Positions 1-9,185 of a stretch of 64,000 nucleotides of DNA are shown piece after piece (the first letter of the stretch is position 1; the number at the start of each line of letters is the position of its first letter). Below the pieces are notes generated by a model, which saw only the letters and a program-made list of their open reading frames with translations, made no database searches and was not told the DNA's origin. Origin of the DNA: Desulfosarcina ovata subsp. ovata (GTDB taxonomy: Bacteria > Desulfobacterota > Desulfobacteria > Desulfobacterales > Desulfosarcinaceae); assembly GCF_009689005.1 (NCBI RefSeq), contig NZ_AP021879.1, positions 5,014,652 to 5,078,651 of the forward strand. Reading direction: 5' to 3'. A program made the position numbers and the translations under genes.

Positions 1-408
1 AATATATGCCCGTCCATCGGCACTGGCATCGGTGCCGACATTGACGGTGGTACAGCCCCACAGGGCATCAGGCAGAACCCTGGCTCCCAGGTTGGGCGCG
101 CGAAGATCCTCCAGTTCCAGAAATGTGTTAAGGTAAACAATCGCCTCCAGGTCGACGCCTGCCCCGTCGGCAATGCCGCGCAACTCCTGCACGAGATCAC
201 CGGAAAACGTCCCCAGAAAACCGATGTTGCGCATGCAGTAATCCATCAGGGTGTGCTGCCCGACCCCGAGAAAGGTGTTGTTGGCCTGGTGTACGGCGGT
301 CACGGAATCGATGAACGCCCGGATCGAATCGCGCATGGCCGTGCCGTGGGCCAGGCCGATTTCATAAGGGGTTCCCGAAAGGTGCAGCAGGGGGATGGCA
401 TCAGACAT
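1..408 (-). CDS. C45-family acyltransferase/peptidase (AAT-like), N-terminal part
   Basis: This is the first 136 codons of a gene that runs off the left edge. I translated it directly; it opens at ATG 406-408 with MSDAIPLLHLSGTPYEIG. The G-x-P-Y-E-I-G-x-A-H-G start and a WGCTT motif near residue 120 resemble the acyl-CoA:6-aminopenicillanic acid acyltransferase (peptidase C45) family. These are Ntn-hydrolases in which the cysteine becomes the N-terminal nucleophile after self-cleavage. The family cleaves or forms amide bonds on varied substrates, so the substrate is unknown here. It follows the glutamine synthetase homologue by 66 bp on the same strand, so the two are probably co-transcribed. 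The C-terminal half is not in the window. Confidence 0.72.
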   Translation of the reverse strand, partial: MSDAIPLLHLSGTPYEIGLAHGTAMRDSIRAFIDSVTAVHQANNTFLGVGQHTLMDYCMRNIGFLGTFSGDLVQELRGIADGAGVDLEAIVYLNTFLELEDLRAPNLGARVLPDALWGCTTVNVGTDASADGRAYI

Positions 409-474
409 GATCGATTTTCCGTTGGTAAGGGCGATAAAAAATGTTTCCAGTTTTTGCCGGCTGTGTGCGCGGCC

Positions 475-1854
475 CTACAACAGTTCCATGTAGTAATCCC
501 ATTCCCAGGGATCGACGCTGTCGTTGAACTCGGGCGTGCCGTAGTTGGCGAACTGCTTCTTGGCGGTTTCGACTTCGAATTTCTTGACCGCCAGGACGAG
601 CTTGACGAATTCGGGGTCGAGCATGGCATGCAATTCATGGTCATCTTCGAATTCGGCGATGGCCTGCTCCAGGCTGGTGGGGAGCATGGGGATATCCGTG
701 CGTTCGTAGGCGATGTCCGTTACCGGTGCCGGCAGCGTCGGGTCGCAACGGATCCCTTCGAGACCGGCCGCCAGACTGCTCAGCGCCAGGAGATACGGGT
801 TGGCGGCACCGCAGGCCAGCCGGTTTTCAAGGTGGGTGCTTTCTCCGCGGCACCCCTTTAAGCGGATACCCACCGTACGGTTTTCCATGCCCCAGGTGGC
901 ACTGTGGGGGGCAAAGGAGTTGACCCGGTAGCGTTTGTAACAGTTGATCGTCGGTGCGGTGAAGATCGTATTGGCGCGGGCGTGCTTGAGCAGGCCGGAT
1001 AGAAACCGCCTGGCCAGGTCCGACAGGCCGTATTCACCATCGGGATCGTTGAAGGCGTTTTTTCCGGTGGCCTTGTCGATGAGGCTCATGTGGAAATGGG
1101 AGCCGGAGGCGCTGGCGTTGATGAACGGCTTGGTCATCCAGGTGGCGATATAACCATGCTGCAAGGCCAGTTCCTTGGTGCCCATCTTATAAAGGAACGC
1201 GGTGTCGGCAGCGGCCAACCCGTCCTGGTAATAGAGGTTGATCTCCTGCTGGCCGGGGCCGTGTTCGGAGTTCTGGGTAATGATGCGTACCCCGGCCTGG
1301 TCCATCTTGCGCATCAGATCGTAAGTGAAGCCGATGTCGAAATTGTTTTTGAGGGTGACGAAAATCGGCTGCCCCGTGTAGACCGGTTGACGCGTCTTCC
1401 GGTCCAGCACGTAGAACTCGAATTCGTACCCCAGCCGGCAGATGTAGCCCATGGCATCAAACTCGTTGAGGATCTTCTTCAGCAGCAGGCGGGGTGAGGC
1501 CATGGCTGGCGAGCCGTCATACCAGTAGGGGTCGATGGTGATGTTGGCCGTGTTGGGTACCCAGGGCAGAATCGTAAAGGTGGACAGGTCCGGTATCGTG
1601 CAGTGATCGGCAAAGGCCACCTCTTCGGCGTAGCCGGTGCCGGTGGGGACCATGGACTGGATGTCGAGTCCAAGAAGGCCTCCATAGAAATTCAGACCGT
1701 TGTCGATGTAATCGGTAAAGCAGCCCACCGGTACGGTTTTGCTTCGGGAGACGCCATGCAGGTCGGCCTGTTCGAAACGGATAAAGTGAATATCGTTATC
1801 ACGAATACGCTTCTTGATGCTGTTCAGGATCCCATTGGTGGTGGTGGTCGTCAT
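475..1854 (-). CDS. Glutamine synthetase family protein (type I-like)
   Basis: The 459-aa protein matches the length and order of the GS-I fold. Visible elements are YEFEFYVLD (metal-binding Glu), EHGPGQQEINL, the histidine-containing ASGSHFHMSL, NCYKRYRVNS, WGMENRTVGIR and ESTHLENRLA, so the ATP, metal and glutamate sites look intact. The reaction is ATP-dependent ligation of glutamate's gamma-carboxylate to ammonia or an amine. I do not see a clear NLYDLP-type adenylylation loop. The sequence could therefore be a gamma-glutamyl-amine ligase (PuuA or GlnT-like) rather than housekeeping GlnA. The downstream C45 amide-bond enzyme favours a specialised amide-forming role, which is inference. 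A weak sigma-54-like site lies about 100 bp upstream. Confidence 0.85.
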   Translation of the reverse strand: MTTTTTNGILNSIKKRIRDNDIHFIRFEQADLHGVSRSKTVPVGCFTDYIDNGLNFYGGLLGLDIQSMVPTGTGYAEEVAFADHCTIPDLSTFTILPWVPNTANITIDPYWYDGSPAMASPRLLLKKILNEFDAMGYICRLGYEFEFYVLDRKTRQPVYTGQPIFVTLKNNFDIGFTYDLMRKMDQAGVRIITQNSEHGPGQQEINLYYQDGLAAADTAFLYKMGTKELALQHGYIATWMTKPFINASASGSHFHMSLIDKATGKNAFNDPDGEYGLSDLARRFLSGLLKHARANTIFTAPTINCYKRYRVNSFAPHSATWGMENRTVGIRLKGCRGESTHLENRLACGAANPYLLALSSLAAGLEGIRCDPTLPAPVTDIAYERTDIPMLPTSLEQAIAEFEDDHELHAMLDPEFVKLVLAVKKFEVETAKKQFANYGTPEFNDSVDPWEWDYYMELL

Positions 1855-1953
1855 GGCGGCTTTTCTTTCACAATTAGGGAGTAATGATGTTCGCCGGCTG
1901 AAATCCGGCGGGTGATTTGCTGCGCGTCCGTCTGTCAGTTACACTCAGTCGAT

Positions 1954-1969
1954 ATCAATTCGTGTGCCA
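1954..1969 (-). promoter_or_regulatory. Weak sigma-54-like promoter toward the glutamine synthetase gene
   Basis: Read on the minus strand the site is TGGCACACGAATTGAT. The -24 half TGGCAC is perfect, but the -12 half is TTGAT instead of TTGCT, so the essential GC is GA. It points at the gene starting at 1854. Nitrogen-related ligase genes often use sigma-54, which makes the site plausible, but the -12 mismatch lowers confidence. Confidence 0.3.
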
Positions 1970-2026
1970 TGCTTATCTATTTTTATAAGTATTTTTAAAT
2001 CGATTAGTTATCGTTTTTGGAAATGT

Positions 2027-2043
2027 GGGCACCACTTTTGCTT
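2027..2043 (+). promoter_or_regulatory. Sigma-54 (-24/-12) promoter for the kinase-regulator pair
   Basis: The sequence GGGCACCACTTTTGCTT fits the consensus TGGCACG-N4-TTGCW. The invariant GG (2028-2029) and GC (2040-2041) are separated by exactly ten bases. Transcription would start near 2053 and run into the hybrid kinase gene and then the NtrC-type regulator at 4266. A sigma-54 activator encoded in its own sigma-54-driven operon suggests autoregulation, which is inference. Confidence 0.65.
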
Positions 2044-2106
2044 GGTATATTTGCGTATCGAATTCTTAAAAATGAGAATCAGTCATGAGAATGAACCGGT
2101 GTCCCG

Positions 2107-4188
2107 GTGGCTGCAATGGTGGGCAGCCGCTTGAATCCGGTACCGCCCGGTGGGCCCGGGAAGGACAGTCCGGCCGGGCGGCAAACGACAATAATGAAGC
2201 GTTTGTTTACAGAATCGTCGGTTCCGTCGACAAAGATGTCGCCCGGGAAGGCGGTGAATCGCCCATGCCGGCGTACGAACACGACCTGCCATGCGCGGGT
2301 CAACGATTGCGTGGACCGCATGCCCAGTGATTTCCAGCAATTTGCCAGACACAGTGCCGATGCCCTGGCCAGCCTGACCGCAGACGGGCGCATCCTTTTT
2401 GCTAATCCGCGTTTTGTCGGCCTTTTTGCGCAGGATGGCGGCGGCCCGGCGGATTGCCTTGACCGCCTGCAACTGTCCCCTGAGGTCATTGCACTGCTGC
2501 TCGATCATCTGCGTATGGTGCATCAAAGCGGTGCGGAAAACGAATTTTCCATCCAGTCGGGCATCTGTGGCGCGGACGAGGTGTTTGATTGCCGCATCGT
2601 TCCCGTTATCCGCTCCGGGCATGATGCGGGGCTGATTCTTGAACTCAAAGGGCCGAAAGCACCGGCTATCGGCGACCGGCAGGGACATCCGGCCGCCGTA
2701 ACACCGTGCCGGGAAGGGGACAACTTTTTCCGTGTCCTGGATAAATTTCCGGCGTTTGTCTACATGCAGCGCAAGGACTACACGGTGGCCTATGCCAACG
2801 AGAAAGTCCGTGACCTCTATGGCGAAACCGAGTCCCGGCTGTGCTATGAAGTTTTTGCCGGACGCTCCACCCCCTGCCCGGTCTGCCCGACCTTTGAGGT
2901 GTTTGACATCGGCCGCTCCATTGAATGGGAATTTGTCGACGAAAAGAACCGTACGTTCCGGATCTATGACTATCCCTTTGCCGCTGAAACCGGTGAGCCG
3001 CTGGTCATGGAACTGGGCATCGATGTTACGGACCTCAAGCGGGTCGAAAAGGAGCTTTTTCAGGCCCAGAAGCTGCGGGCCATCGGTGTGCTGGCGGCCG
3101 GACTGGCTCACGATCTCAACAACAACCTGGTGCCCATCATTTTCAATATCGATCATGCCGTGGCCCGAATCAGCGATCCGGACGCCGCTGAACCGTTGTC
3201 CGAAGCCCTGCAGGCCGCTTACCGGGCGGCCAGGTTGGTCGAGCAGGTTCTCGAGTACAGCCGCCAGCAGGCGGTCAGCCGGGCACCGCTGCATCTGGTG
3301 CCGCTCATCGAGGCGTCCCTGTCCGCGTTCCGGCGGACACTGAACGCGGACATTCGGCTGAATGCCCGGCTCGATGCCGCCCATGACTGCATTTCGGCCA
3401 ACCCGGCACAGATGCAGCAGCTGATTTCCAATCTGTTGCGCAATGCCGAGCAAGCCATGCCCGACGGCGGAACGATTTCAATCTCCCTCCAGGATAACGA
3501 TGATCATGACGACGACGGCGCCGGCGATTTTTTTCCCCATACCGAATCCGACATGGGGGCGCTGCGGCTGACCATCCGGGATACGGGCAGCGGAATTGCC
3601 GCCGAGAACGTCGAGCAAATTTTCGAACCCTTTTTCACCACCAAGAAATCGCGGGGCGGGACCGGTATGGGACTGGCGGTGGTATATTCCATCGTCAGCG
3701 GCAGTCGGGGAACGATCCGTGTCGAGAGCGAACCGGGAAAGGGGAGCACGTTCATTCTCGATTTTCCCAAGTCTGTGCGGCCGGCGACCGCACCGGCGGC
3801 CCAGCCGTGCGCCGCTCCGGGCGAAAGGCAGCGCCTGCTGGTTGTCGATGACGACCCGGGTGCGCTGTCGGCCATGGCCCGAACCCTTCGCCAGGCCCGT
3901 TTCGAGGTGGAGACGGCGGTCAATGCCGAGGACGGCTTTTGTAAGTTTGCCCGGGACCCCGGCCGTTTTGGGCTGATCCTCGCCGATCAGTCCATGCCCG
4001 GAACCAGCGGCATCGAGATGTCGGCCAAGATGCGGGCACTGGATAAAAAGGCACGGATCATCATCTGTACCGGGTATGTGCAACCGGCGCTTGAAAAATC
4101 CGCCAGGCGCCAGGGGATCCTCGACTTTGCCATCAAACCCATGTCTCCGGCAGCCCTGGTGGAACTGGTACGGCGATACTGTGCCTGA
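2107..4188 (+). CDS. PAS-containing hybrid histidine kinase with C-terminal receiver
   Basis: This is a cytoplasmic sensor with no membrane segments. In order it has a PAS-like region (about residues 72-190 from 2107), a second PAS (about 205-310), a dimerisation H-box GLAHDLNNNLVP, a HATPase domain (N-box NLLRNAEQAMPDGG, G-boxes DTGSGIA and GGTGMGLAVV), and a receiver (LLVVDDDPGA, phospho-acceptor in ILADQSMPG, KP near the end). The first 70 or so residues read like non-coding sequence, and PAS homology begins just after ATG 2320. The real start may therefore be ATG 2320 or GTG 2311; no strong ribosome site decides it. It is followed after 77 bp by its likely partner regulator. Confidence 0.88.
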   Translation: MAAMVGSRLNPVPPGGPGKDSPAGRQTTIMKRLFTESSVPSTKMSPGKAVNRPCRRTNTTCHARVNDCVDRMPSDFQQFARHSADALASLTADGRILFANPRFVGLFAQDGGGPADCLDRLQLSPEVIALLLDHLRMVHQSGAENEFSIQSGICGADEVFDCRIVPVIRSGHDAGLILELKGPKAPAIGDRQGHPAAVTPCREGDNFFRVLDKFPAFVYMQRKDYTVAYANEKVRDLYGETESRLCYEVFAGRSTPCPVCPTFEVFDIGRSIEWEFVDEKNRTFRIYDYPFAAETGEPLVMELGIDVTDLKRVEKELFQAQKLRAIGVLAAGLAHDLNNNLVPIIFNIDHAVARISDPDAAEPLSEALQAAYRAARLVEQVLEYSRQQAVSRAPLHLVPLIEASLSAFRRTLNADIRLNARLDAAHDCISANPAQMQQLISNLLRNAEQAMPDGGTISISLQDNDDHDDDGAGDFFPHTESDMGALRLTIRDTGSGIAAENVEQIFEPFFTTKKSRGGTGMGLAVVYSIVSGSRGTIRVESEPGKGSTFILDFPKSVRPATAPAAQPCAAPGERQRLLVVDDDPGALSAMARTLRQARFEVETAVNAEDGFCKFARDPGRFGLILADQSMPGTSGIEMSAKMRALDKKARIIICTGYVQPALEKSARRQGILDFAIKPMSPAALVELVRRYCA

Positions 4189-4265
4189 ACCGGTCGGCAG
4201 GAATGTCCATGGCCAAGAGGCATAATTTCGCCACCACAACCTGAAACGCTCAAGGAAATCCGTCG

Positions 4266-5687
4266 ATGGCCAGAATTCTCGTTGTTGATGATGATGTGCT
4301 GATTCAGAAAAGCTTTTCCCGACTCTTCACCGCCATGGGGCACGACGTGCGGCTTGCCGGCAGCCTGGCGGTGGCCGAGAGGCAAGCCCGCGACGGGGTT
4401 GACGTGGTTTATCTTGACCTGGACCTTCCCGACGGCAGTGGCGTCAGAGCCATTGATGCCTTTTCCGCCGTTCGCGGCCGGCCCGAGGTGATCGTCATCA
4501 CCGGGATGGGATCCCTTTACGGCGCGGAGAGAACGCTGCAGAGCAATGTCTGGGATTACATCACCAAACCGGCGTCACCGCAACTCATCCGTGAAACGCT
4601 GCAGGGGGTTCTGCAGTACCGCAAGGAATCCAGGAGAGCGACCGCCGAGGCCGTATCACGTTTCGATCGCTGTGGCATTGTGGGCACGGGGCCGTCCATG
4701 CGGCAAATGCTGCATCAGCTTGAAAAAGCGGCCAGGAGCGACGCGAGTGTATTGGTTTCCGGGGAAACGGGAGTTGGCAAGGAAGTCACCGCCAGGGCGA
4801 TCCATGCCAACAGCTGCCGCCGTTCGGCGCCTTTTGTCGTGGTCGACTGCTCCAATATGACCGATACGCTGATCGAAAGCATGCTGTATGGACATTCCCG
4901 GGGTGCGTTTACCGGCGCCCATGTGCAGCGCAAGGGGTTGGTTGCCGAGGCGGACGGCGGAACCCTCTTTCTGGACGAGGTCGGTGAGTTGTCTCCGTCA
5001 CTGCAGAAATCATTTCTGCGGGTGCTTCAGGAACGGCGTTACAGGCCGGTGGGTGCCATTCACGAACATGCCAGTGACTTCCGGCTGGTTGCGGCCACCA
5101 ACCGCGATCTGGGGAAAATGGCGGCGGAAGGGACATTCCGTAGCGACCTGCTCTTCCGGATCCGCACGGTCGAGATCGTTGTTCCGCCATTGCGTGACCG
5201 GGGGGACGACCGGCAACAACTGGCCGAGCATTTTATCGACCGGTTTTGCGACCGCTACGGGCTTGGCGGAAAGACGTTGACCGATGAACTGACCACGGTC
5301 ATCGACGGATACCGCTGGCCCGGCAACGTTCGCGAGTTGTCCGGCGCCATGGAAGCGGCGGTGATCAACGCGGGTGAATCTCCGACGATTTACCCGAAAC
5401 ACCTGCCCGCCAGTGTGCGTTTCAGTTTTCTGCATGCTCGTCATGCACCGCACGACCCGGGACGGGGTCAGGTCTCCCGGCCAGCGGCCGGTGGACCGCC
5501 CCCGCAACAGGAAATCGTTTCCTATCAGGAGCATAAGCGGAACCAGGACCGAATCTACTTTTCGCAGCTGATGGAAGCGCTGGACTATGATATCGCCACG
5601 GCCAGTCAGGTATCGGGCCTGAGCGTGCCGACGATTTACCGGTATTTGTCACTGACCGGGATCCCGACCCGAAAAGGACGCCATTAG
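4266..5687 (+). CDS. NtrC-family sigma-54-dependent response regulator
   Basis: The 473-aa protein has a receiver (RILVVDDDVLIQ, phospho-Asp in YLDLDLPDG, KP at WDYITKPAS), a central AAA+ domain (Walker A GETGVGKE, GAFTGA sigma-54 contact loop, Walker B GGTLFLDEVGEL, R-finger region SDLLFRIRTVEI) and a Fis-type helix-turn-helix at the C terminus (TASQVSGLSVPTIYRYL). It should activate sigma-54 promoters when phosphorylated by the preceding kinase. Start ATG follows AAGGAA at a good distance. The target genes are unknown, but the sigma-54-like sites at 1954 and 2027 are obvious candidates. Confidence 0.93.
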   Translation: MARILVVDDDVLIQKSFSRLFTAMGHDVRLAGSLAVAERQARDGVDVVYLDLDLPDGSGVRAIDAFSAVRGRPEVIVITGMGSLYGAERTLQSNVWDYITKPASPQLIRETLQGVLQYRKESRRATAEAVSRFDRCGIVGTGPSMRQMLHQLEKAARSDASVLVSGETGVGKEVTARAIHANSCRRSAPFVVVDCSNMTDTLIESMLYGHSRGAFTGAHVQRKGLVAEADGGTLFLDEVGELSPSLQKSFLRVLQERRYRPVGAIHEHASDFRLVAATNRDLGKMAAEGTFRSDLLFRIRTVEIVVPPLRDRGDDRQQLAEHFIDRFCDRYGLGGKTLTDELTTVIDGYRWPGNVRELSGAMEAAVINAGESPTIYPKHLPASVRFSFLHARHAPHDPGRGQVSRPAAGGPPPQQEIVSYQEHKRNQDRIYFSQLMEALDYDIATASQVSGLSVPTIYRYLSLTGIPTRKGRH

Positions 5688-5955
5688 CCCGCCACCGTAG
5701 CGTTTCCTGCACATTTCATAAGAAGGGTTGGCCGAAATCGCTGATTCCGGTTATCCGCGTGCTGCTTGCCGGCCTGGAACGAACCCGTTGCCGTTGCTCA
5801 TACGCCGGAAATGGGTTTTTCCATTTTAGCCTGACCGGCAAGGTGACGATACTGTATGAAAGGAAAAATACCAGCTTCATGGAAGACGTTTCGATGCCAA
5901 TCCGGAAAAACCGATTTTTTACTGTGCCCGTACCTGTCAAAGGACGCGATAACCC

Positions 5956-8565
5956 ATGAGCGCACCGTTGATCGAAGAATTCTTGACCGGTGCCAACGAG
6001 GACATTCGCGATCTTGCCAACAATGAGGCGGTTTTGGTCGGTTTCCTTACGCTCCTGGCGGAACTGGATGGCTTGCCGGATTTGGAAACCCGGTTTTACG
6101 AGACGTCGCGGAGCCTCTACCAGGTTACCGCAACGGGCCATTCCATGGATTCGTTGAACTCCTGTCTCTCTGCATTTTTCGGCAAACCGCAAAAATCTGC
6201 CGGGAAAAGACTCCCCGTGGGCCTGCGATTCGATCCGGTGGTGAAACACCTGGGCGGGATCCGCAAGGATCAGGCGTTGTTTCTGAAAAAACTGAAACAC
6301 GGATCATTTTACGGTGCCTTGTGGCCCTGGCAACAGGAGCGGGAAAAAATCGAGATTCACCTGGGCTTCCATTCGTCCGGCATGGATGCTGGGGACTATG
6401 CCCGAATGGGCAGCATGGTTCAGAAATTCATAGGTCAACGAAAGATTGAAACCGTTGCCGGTGTGGGCGGCGAGATCCACGGCATCAGTTTGCCGTCATT
6501 TCTGCAGATGTCGGAAATGGAGGAGGCCACCTACACCCTGAAAGTGGTCAGCGGTGATCGGGTTGGCTATCTTTATCTCGATGGCGGCAGCCTCATTGCC
6601 GCACAGTACGAATCGCTCTCCGGCAGTGATGCGGCCTATCGCATCATCAGTTGGGAAAAGGCATCCATTCAGATTGAAGCGGTTGATCCCGGGCGGGTCA
6701 GAGAGATTCATGAACCGCTGATGCACGTGATGATGGAGAGCCTCAAACTCAAGGATGAAACCGGTGAGGATTTGCCTTCCCAGACACCTGCGCCGCCGTC
6801 ATCCCCCCAAAAAAGGAGACCCACAGGCCCTCCATCACCGGCATCCGAGGTCTCCCGGAAAGAACAGACGCCCCCAAAAAAGGCGACGGCGGCGACTCCG
6901 AAAAAATTGCCTGACCAGGAACCGCCTGCCGTCGGTGGTGATCCGGTTCTGGCGCAAGAACCGATCGCCCCATTCGAGAAGCCTGCCGATCGTTCTGCGG
7001 CAAAGCAGGGCCGCATGCGGCGGACGACCAAAATACTTTTATTTATTTTGGTGCTTACCATTGTGGCGGCAGCCGTGGTCGGCGGTGGAACGATATTCCA
7101 TCAGACCCAGAAGAATCAACGCTATGAGCAGTTGATGGCCGATCTGGCGGTTTCCAAGGAACTTGACGCCCAGATCGTTCTTCTGATGCAGTATATCAAG
7201 GCCTATCCCAAGGATGGGCACCGGACGGAGCTGGAGACCCGCCTGGAGGTGGCCAGTGTGGAGATGGAGAAACGGGATTACGACAAAACCGTTCTATCGG
7301 TCAGTCAGCTTCCCATTGATGAAAAATATGAGAAAAAGGCGCTTTCCCTGTATACTGCCTTTCTGGCGAAATATCCCCAGAGTCCCTATGTCCGCCAGAT
7401 CAATGCGTCCATCACCGGGATCCGCCAGCTGCTGGGAACGGCCTACTATGAAGACCTGAAGCGAAATTCTCCCGCCGACTTGATGGAGCGGTACGTCGCC
7501 TATCAGGAATATCTCGATCAGTTTCCCAACAGCGCCGAGCGCCAGTCCGTCGAGCAGATGATCACGGAACTGTCCGACGCATACGCGGGTGCCATTGAAG
7601 GACAAATGGCTGCCTGTGAAACCAAGGGCAAATGGGACAATTGCATTGCCGAGTGCGATCGATTCTTGTCCGTCCTTGCGGACAAGCCGGCGGCGGAAAC
7701 GGTCCGCCGGTTGCGAACAGTAATGCTAGATAAGCAGGAGCTGGCCAATATCGTCAACATGGCGCAACAGGTTGCCGGTGACTGGACCAAGGCGCGCAAG
7801 GCATATACCGATTATCTGGAAAGAAGGCCGGGCACGACACAGAGAGCGGCCCTTGAAAAGCGTATTGCGGCGTTTGATGACGAACTCGCCCGCCAGCGGC
7901 AGTGGGAGAAAATGGCCGCCTATGCAGGCGACCCCACCCGGGATATCTTCAAGCGCGTCCAACGCCTGGAGCGGTATATCGCAGACCATGGAAAAGGACC
8001 TTACGCGGCACCGGCCATAAACTTGAGAGAGCGCCTGCAAGCGGACCTTGAGAACGCCATTCACGAGCAGCAGATGGCCAAAAAACGTCAGCAGGCCCTT
8101 GCCCGACAGCAGGCCGAAAAAGCGCGTCAGCAAAAAGCCCTGCAGCGCATTCAACACCTGCAGGAACAGGTCGCCCGGCAACTGCGGCCGGTGGCCGGCC
8201 GTTTTCATGACAACGGCGACGGTACGGCGACCGATCAAGTGACCGGATTGACCTGGTCCCTGCTGGACTCAACCATGGTTCTGGGAACGTGCATCGATTA
8301 CCGAACGGCCCAGAAATACGTCAGCCAGCTGAAAACCGGCGGCCATTCGGGCTGGCGACTTCCCACCGCCGGCGAACTGGCCGCCATCTATAAGAATGCC
8401 CCTTTCTTTCCACAAACCGAGACCGAGTGGTACTGGACCTCGGAATCCTTTGCCCGAGGGTATCACCGGGTGGTAGATGTGGTCACCACGACCCGGGAAA
8501 CCGTTTTTCAGCGCGTCTCGAAACCCGAAGACCGTTGCGGCGCGGTTCGTGCGGTCCGCCGCTAA
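5956..8565 (+). CDS. DUF4388 / transmembrane / DUF1566 (Lcl-like) multidomain protein
   Basis: This 869-aa protein has four parts. The N-terminal 300 residues include a DUF4388-like segment (GEIHGISLPSFLQMSEMEEA onward, about 175-245) of the kind found in cytoplasmic signalling proteins. A Pro/Lys-rich linker follows. A single membrane helix near residues 358-382 (ILLFILVLTIVAAAVVGGG) leads to a helical, TPR-like, probably periplasmic region with a Gln/Lys/Arg-rich coiled coil near 690-740. A DUF1566 domain closes it (FHDNGDGTATDQVTGLTW, GWRLPTAGELAAI, YWTSE). It would link a cytoplasmic module to an envelope module. The role is not known. A 26-codon reading frame at 5879-5959 overlaps the start by ATGA but has little else in its favour. 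Confidence 0.75.
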   Translation: MSAPLIEEFLTGANEDIRDLANNEAVLVGFLTLLAELDGLPDLETRFYETSRSLYQVTATGHSMDSLNSCLSAFFGKPQKSAGKRLPVGLRFDPVVKHLGGIRKDQALFLKKLKHGSFYGALWPWQQEREKIEIHLGFHSSGMDAGDYARMGSMVQKFIGQRKIETVAGVGGEIHGISLPSFLQMSEMEEATYTLKVVSGDRVGYLYLDGGSLIAAQYESLSGSDAAYRIISWEKASIQIEAVDPGRVREIHEPLMHVMMESLKLKDETGEDLPSQTPAPPSSPQKRRPTGPPSPASEVSRKEQTPPKKATAATPKKLPDQEPPAVGGDPVLAQEPIAPFEKPADRSAAKQGRMRRTTKILLFILVLTIVAAAVVGGGTIFHQTQKNQRYEQLMADLAVSKELDAQIVLLMQYIKAYPKDGHRTELETRLEVASVEMEKRDYDKTVLSVSQLPIDEKYEKKALSLYTAFLAKYPQSPYVRQINASITGIRQLLGTAYYEDLKRNSPADLMERYVAYQEYLDQFPNSAERQSVEQMITELSDAYAGAIEGQMAACETKGKWDNCIAECDRFLSVLADKPAAETVRRLRTVMLDKQELANIVNMAQQVAGDWTKARKAYTDYLERRPGTTQRAALEKRIAAFDDELARQRQWEKMAAYAGDPTRDIFKRVQRLERYIADHGKGPYAAPAINLRERLQADLENAIHEQQMAKKRQQALARQQAEKARQQKALQRIQHLQEQVARQLRPVAGRFHDNGDGTATDQVTGLTWSLLDSTMVLGTCIDYRTAQKYVSQLKTGGHSGWRLPTAGELAAIYKNAPFFPQTETEWYWTSESFARGYHRVVDVVTTTRETVFQRVSKPEDRCGAVRAVRR

Positions 8566-8708
8566 ACCGGAAGTCATCACAAGCGTTCCTTCTAATGATG
8601 GTGAGGATTGGTATTTATGCATTGAAAAAAAATCCATTTGGGTTTATATCTGCTTCGATTTTTCATCGAAACAAAGCCCAGATTAGAAAATTGAGGAGGG
8701 GAGAGCGT

Positions 8709-9185
8709 ATGCGTAGCGTATCGTATGTGGGGGTGGTGTTGCTCATCGGTATTGTTGCCTGTGCCTCGTTAGGGATCGCCGTTGCCGGAGAAGAGGAGAT
8801 GTGTGTTCCCTTGGGGATGATTGAGCTTCAGCCACCGGATTCAGTGGAGGCCAGGCGGGTCGAAGTGGCGTTTCCGCATGGAAGCCATATGGGGCTTGCT
8901 TGTAAAAATTGCCATCATACCTGGGAAGGGGCTGCGCCGGTTACCGGTTGCATGACCAGTGGGTGCCATGATCTGGAATCGTTACCCAGGAAAGCCGATT
9001 CCCATACCGTAGACAAGGCGCAGGCCTTCCGGTACTATAAGAATGCCTACCATGGTCAATGCATCGGATGCCATAAAACCATGAAGATTGAAATTCAGGA
9101 GATGGCCAATACGCTTGCTTCCATCGATGGGAAGCTGCCCACGACCGGTCCCACCGGTTGTATCGAGTGCCATCCCAAAGAGTAA
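8709..9185 (+). CDS. Tetrahaem cytochrome c3-like periplasmic protein
   Basis: The 158-aa product starts at ATG 8709 behind a strong GAGGAGG site, 60 nt into a longer open frame that I disregard. A signal peptide is clear (VGVVLLIGIVACASLGIAVAG). The mature part has four haem c attachment sites: CKNCH, CMTSGCH (the spaced CX4CH form), CIGCH and CIECH. Additional histidines (FPHGSH, CHHTW, YHGQ) can supply distal ligands, as expected for bis-His class III cytochromes. In sulfate reducers these shuttle electrons between periplasmic hydrogenase or formate dehydrogenase and membrane complexes. Three CXXCH plus one CX4CH differs from the classical two-and-two pattern of type I c3. Confidence 0.88.
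   Translation: MRSVSYVGVVLLIGIVACASLGIAVAGEEEMCVPLGMIELQPPDSVEARRVEVAFPHGSHMGLACKNCHHTWEGAAPVTGCMTSGCHDLESLPRKADSHTVDKAQAFRYYKNAYHGQCIGCHKTMKIEIQEMANTLASIDGKLPTTGPTGCIECHPKE

Noticed and set aside
2083..3453. 456-codon minus-strand open frame opposite the hybrid kinase gene
   Set aside because: It is a shadow of the GC-rich kinase gene; its residues (runs of Arg, Gly, Pro) have no family character and no ribosome site.
5879..5959. 26-codon frame overlapping the DUF4388 gene start by ATGA
   Set aside because: The ribosome site is poorly spaced and the sequence is too short to judge; coupling alone is weak evidence.
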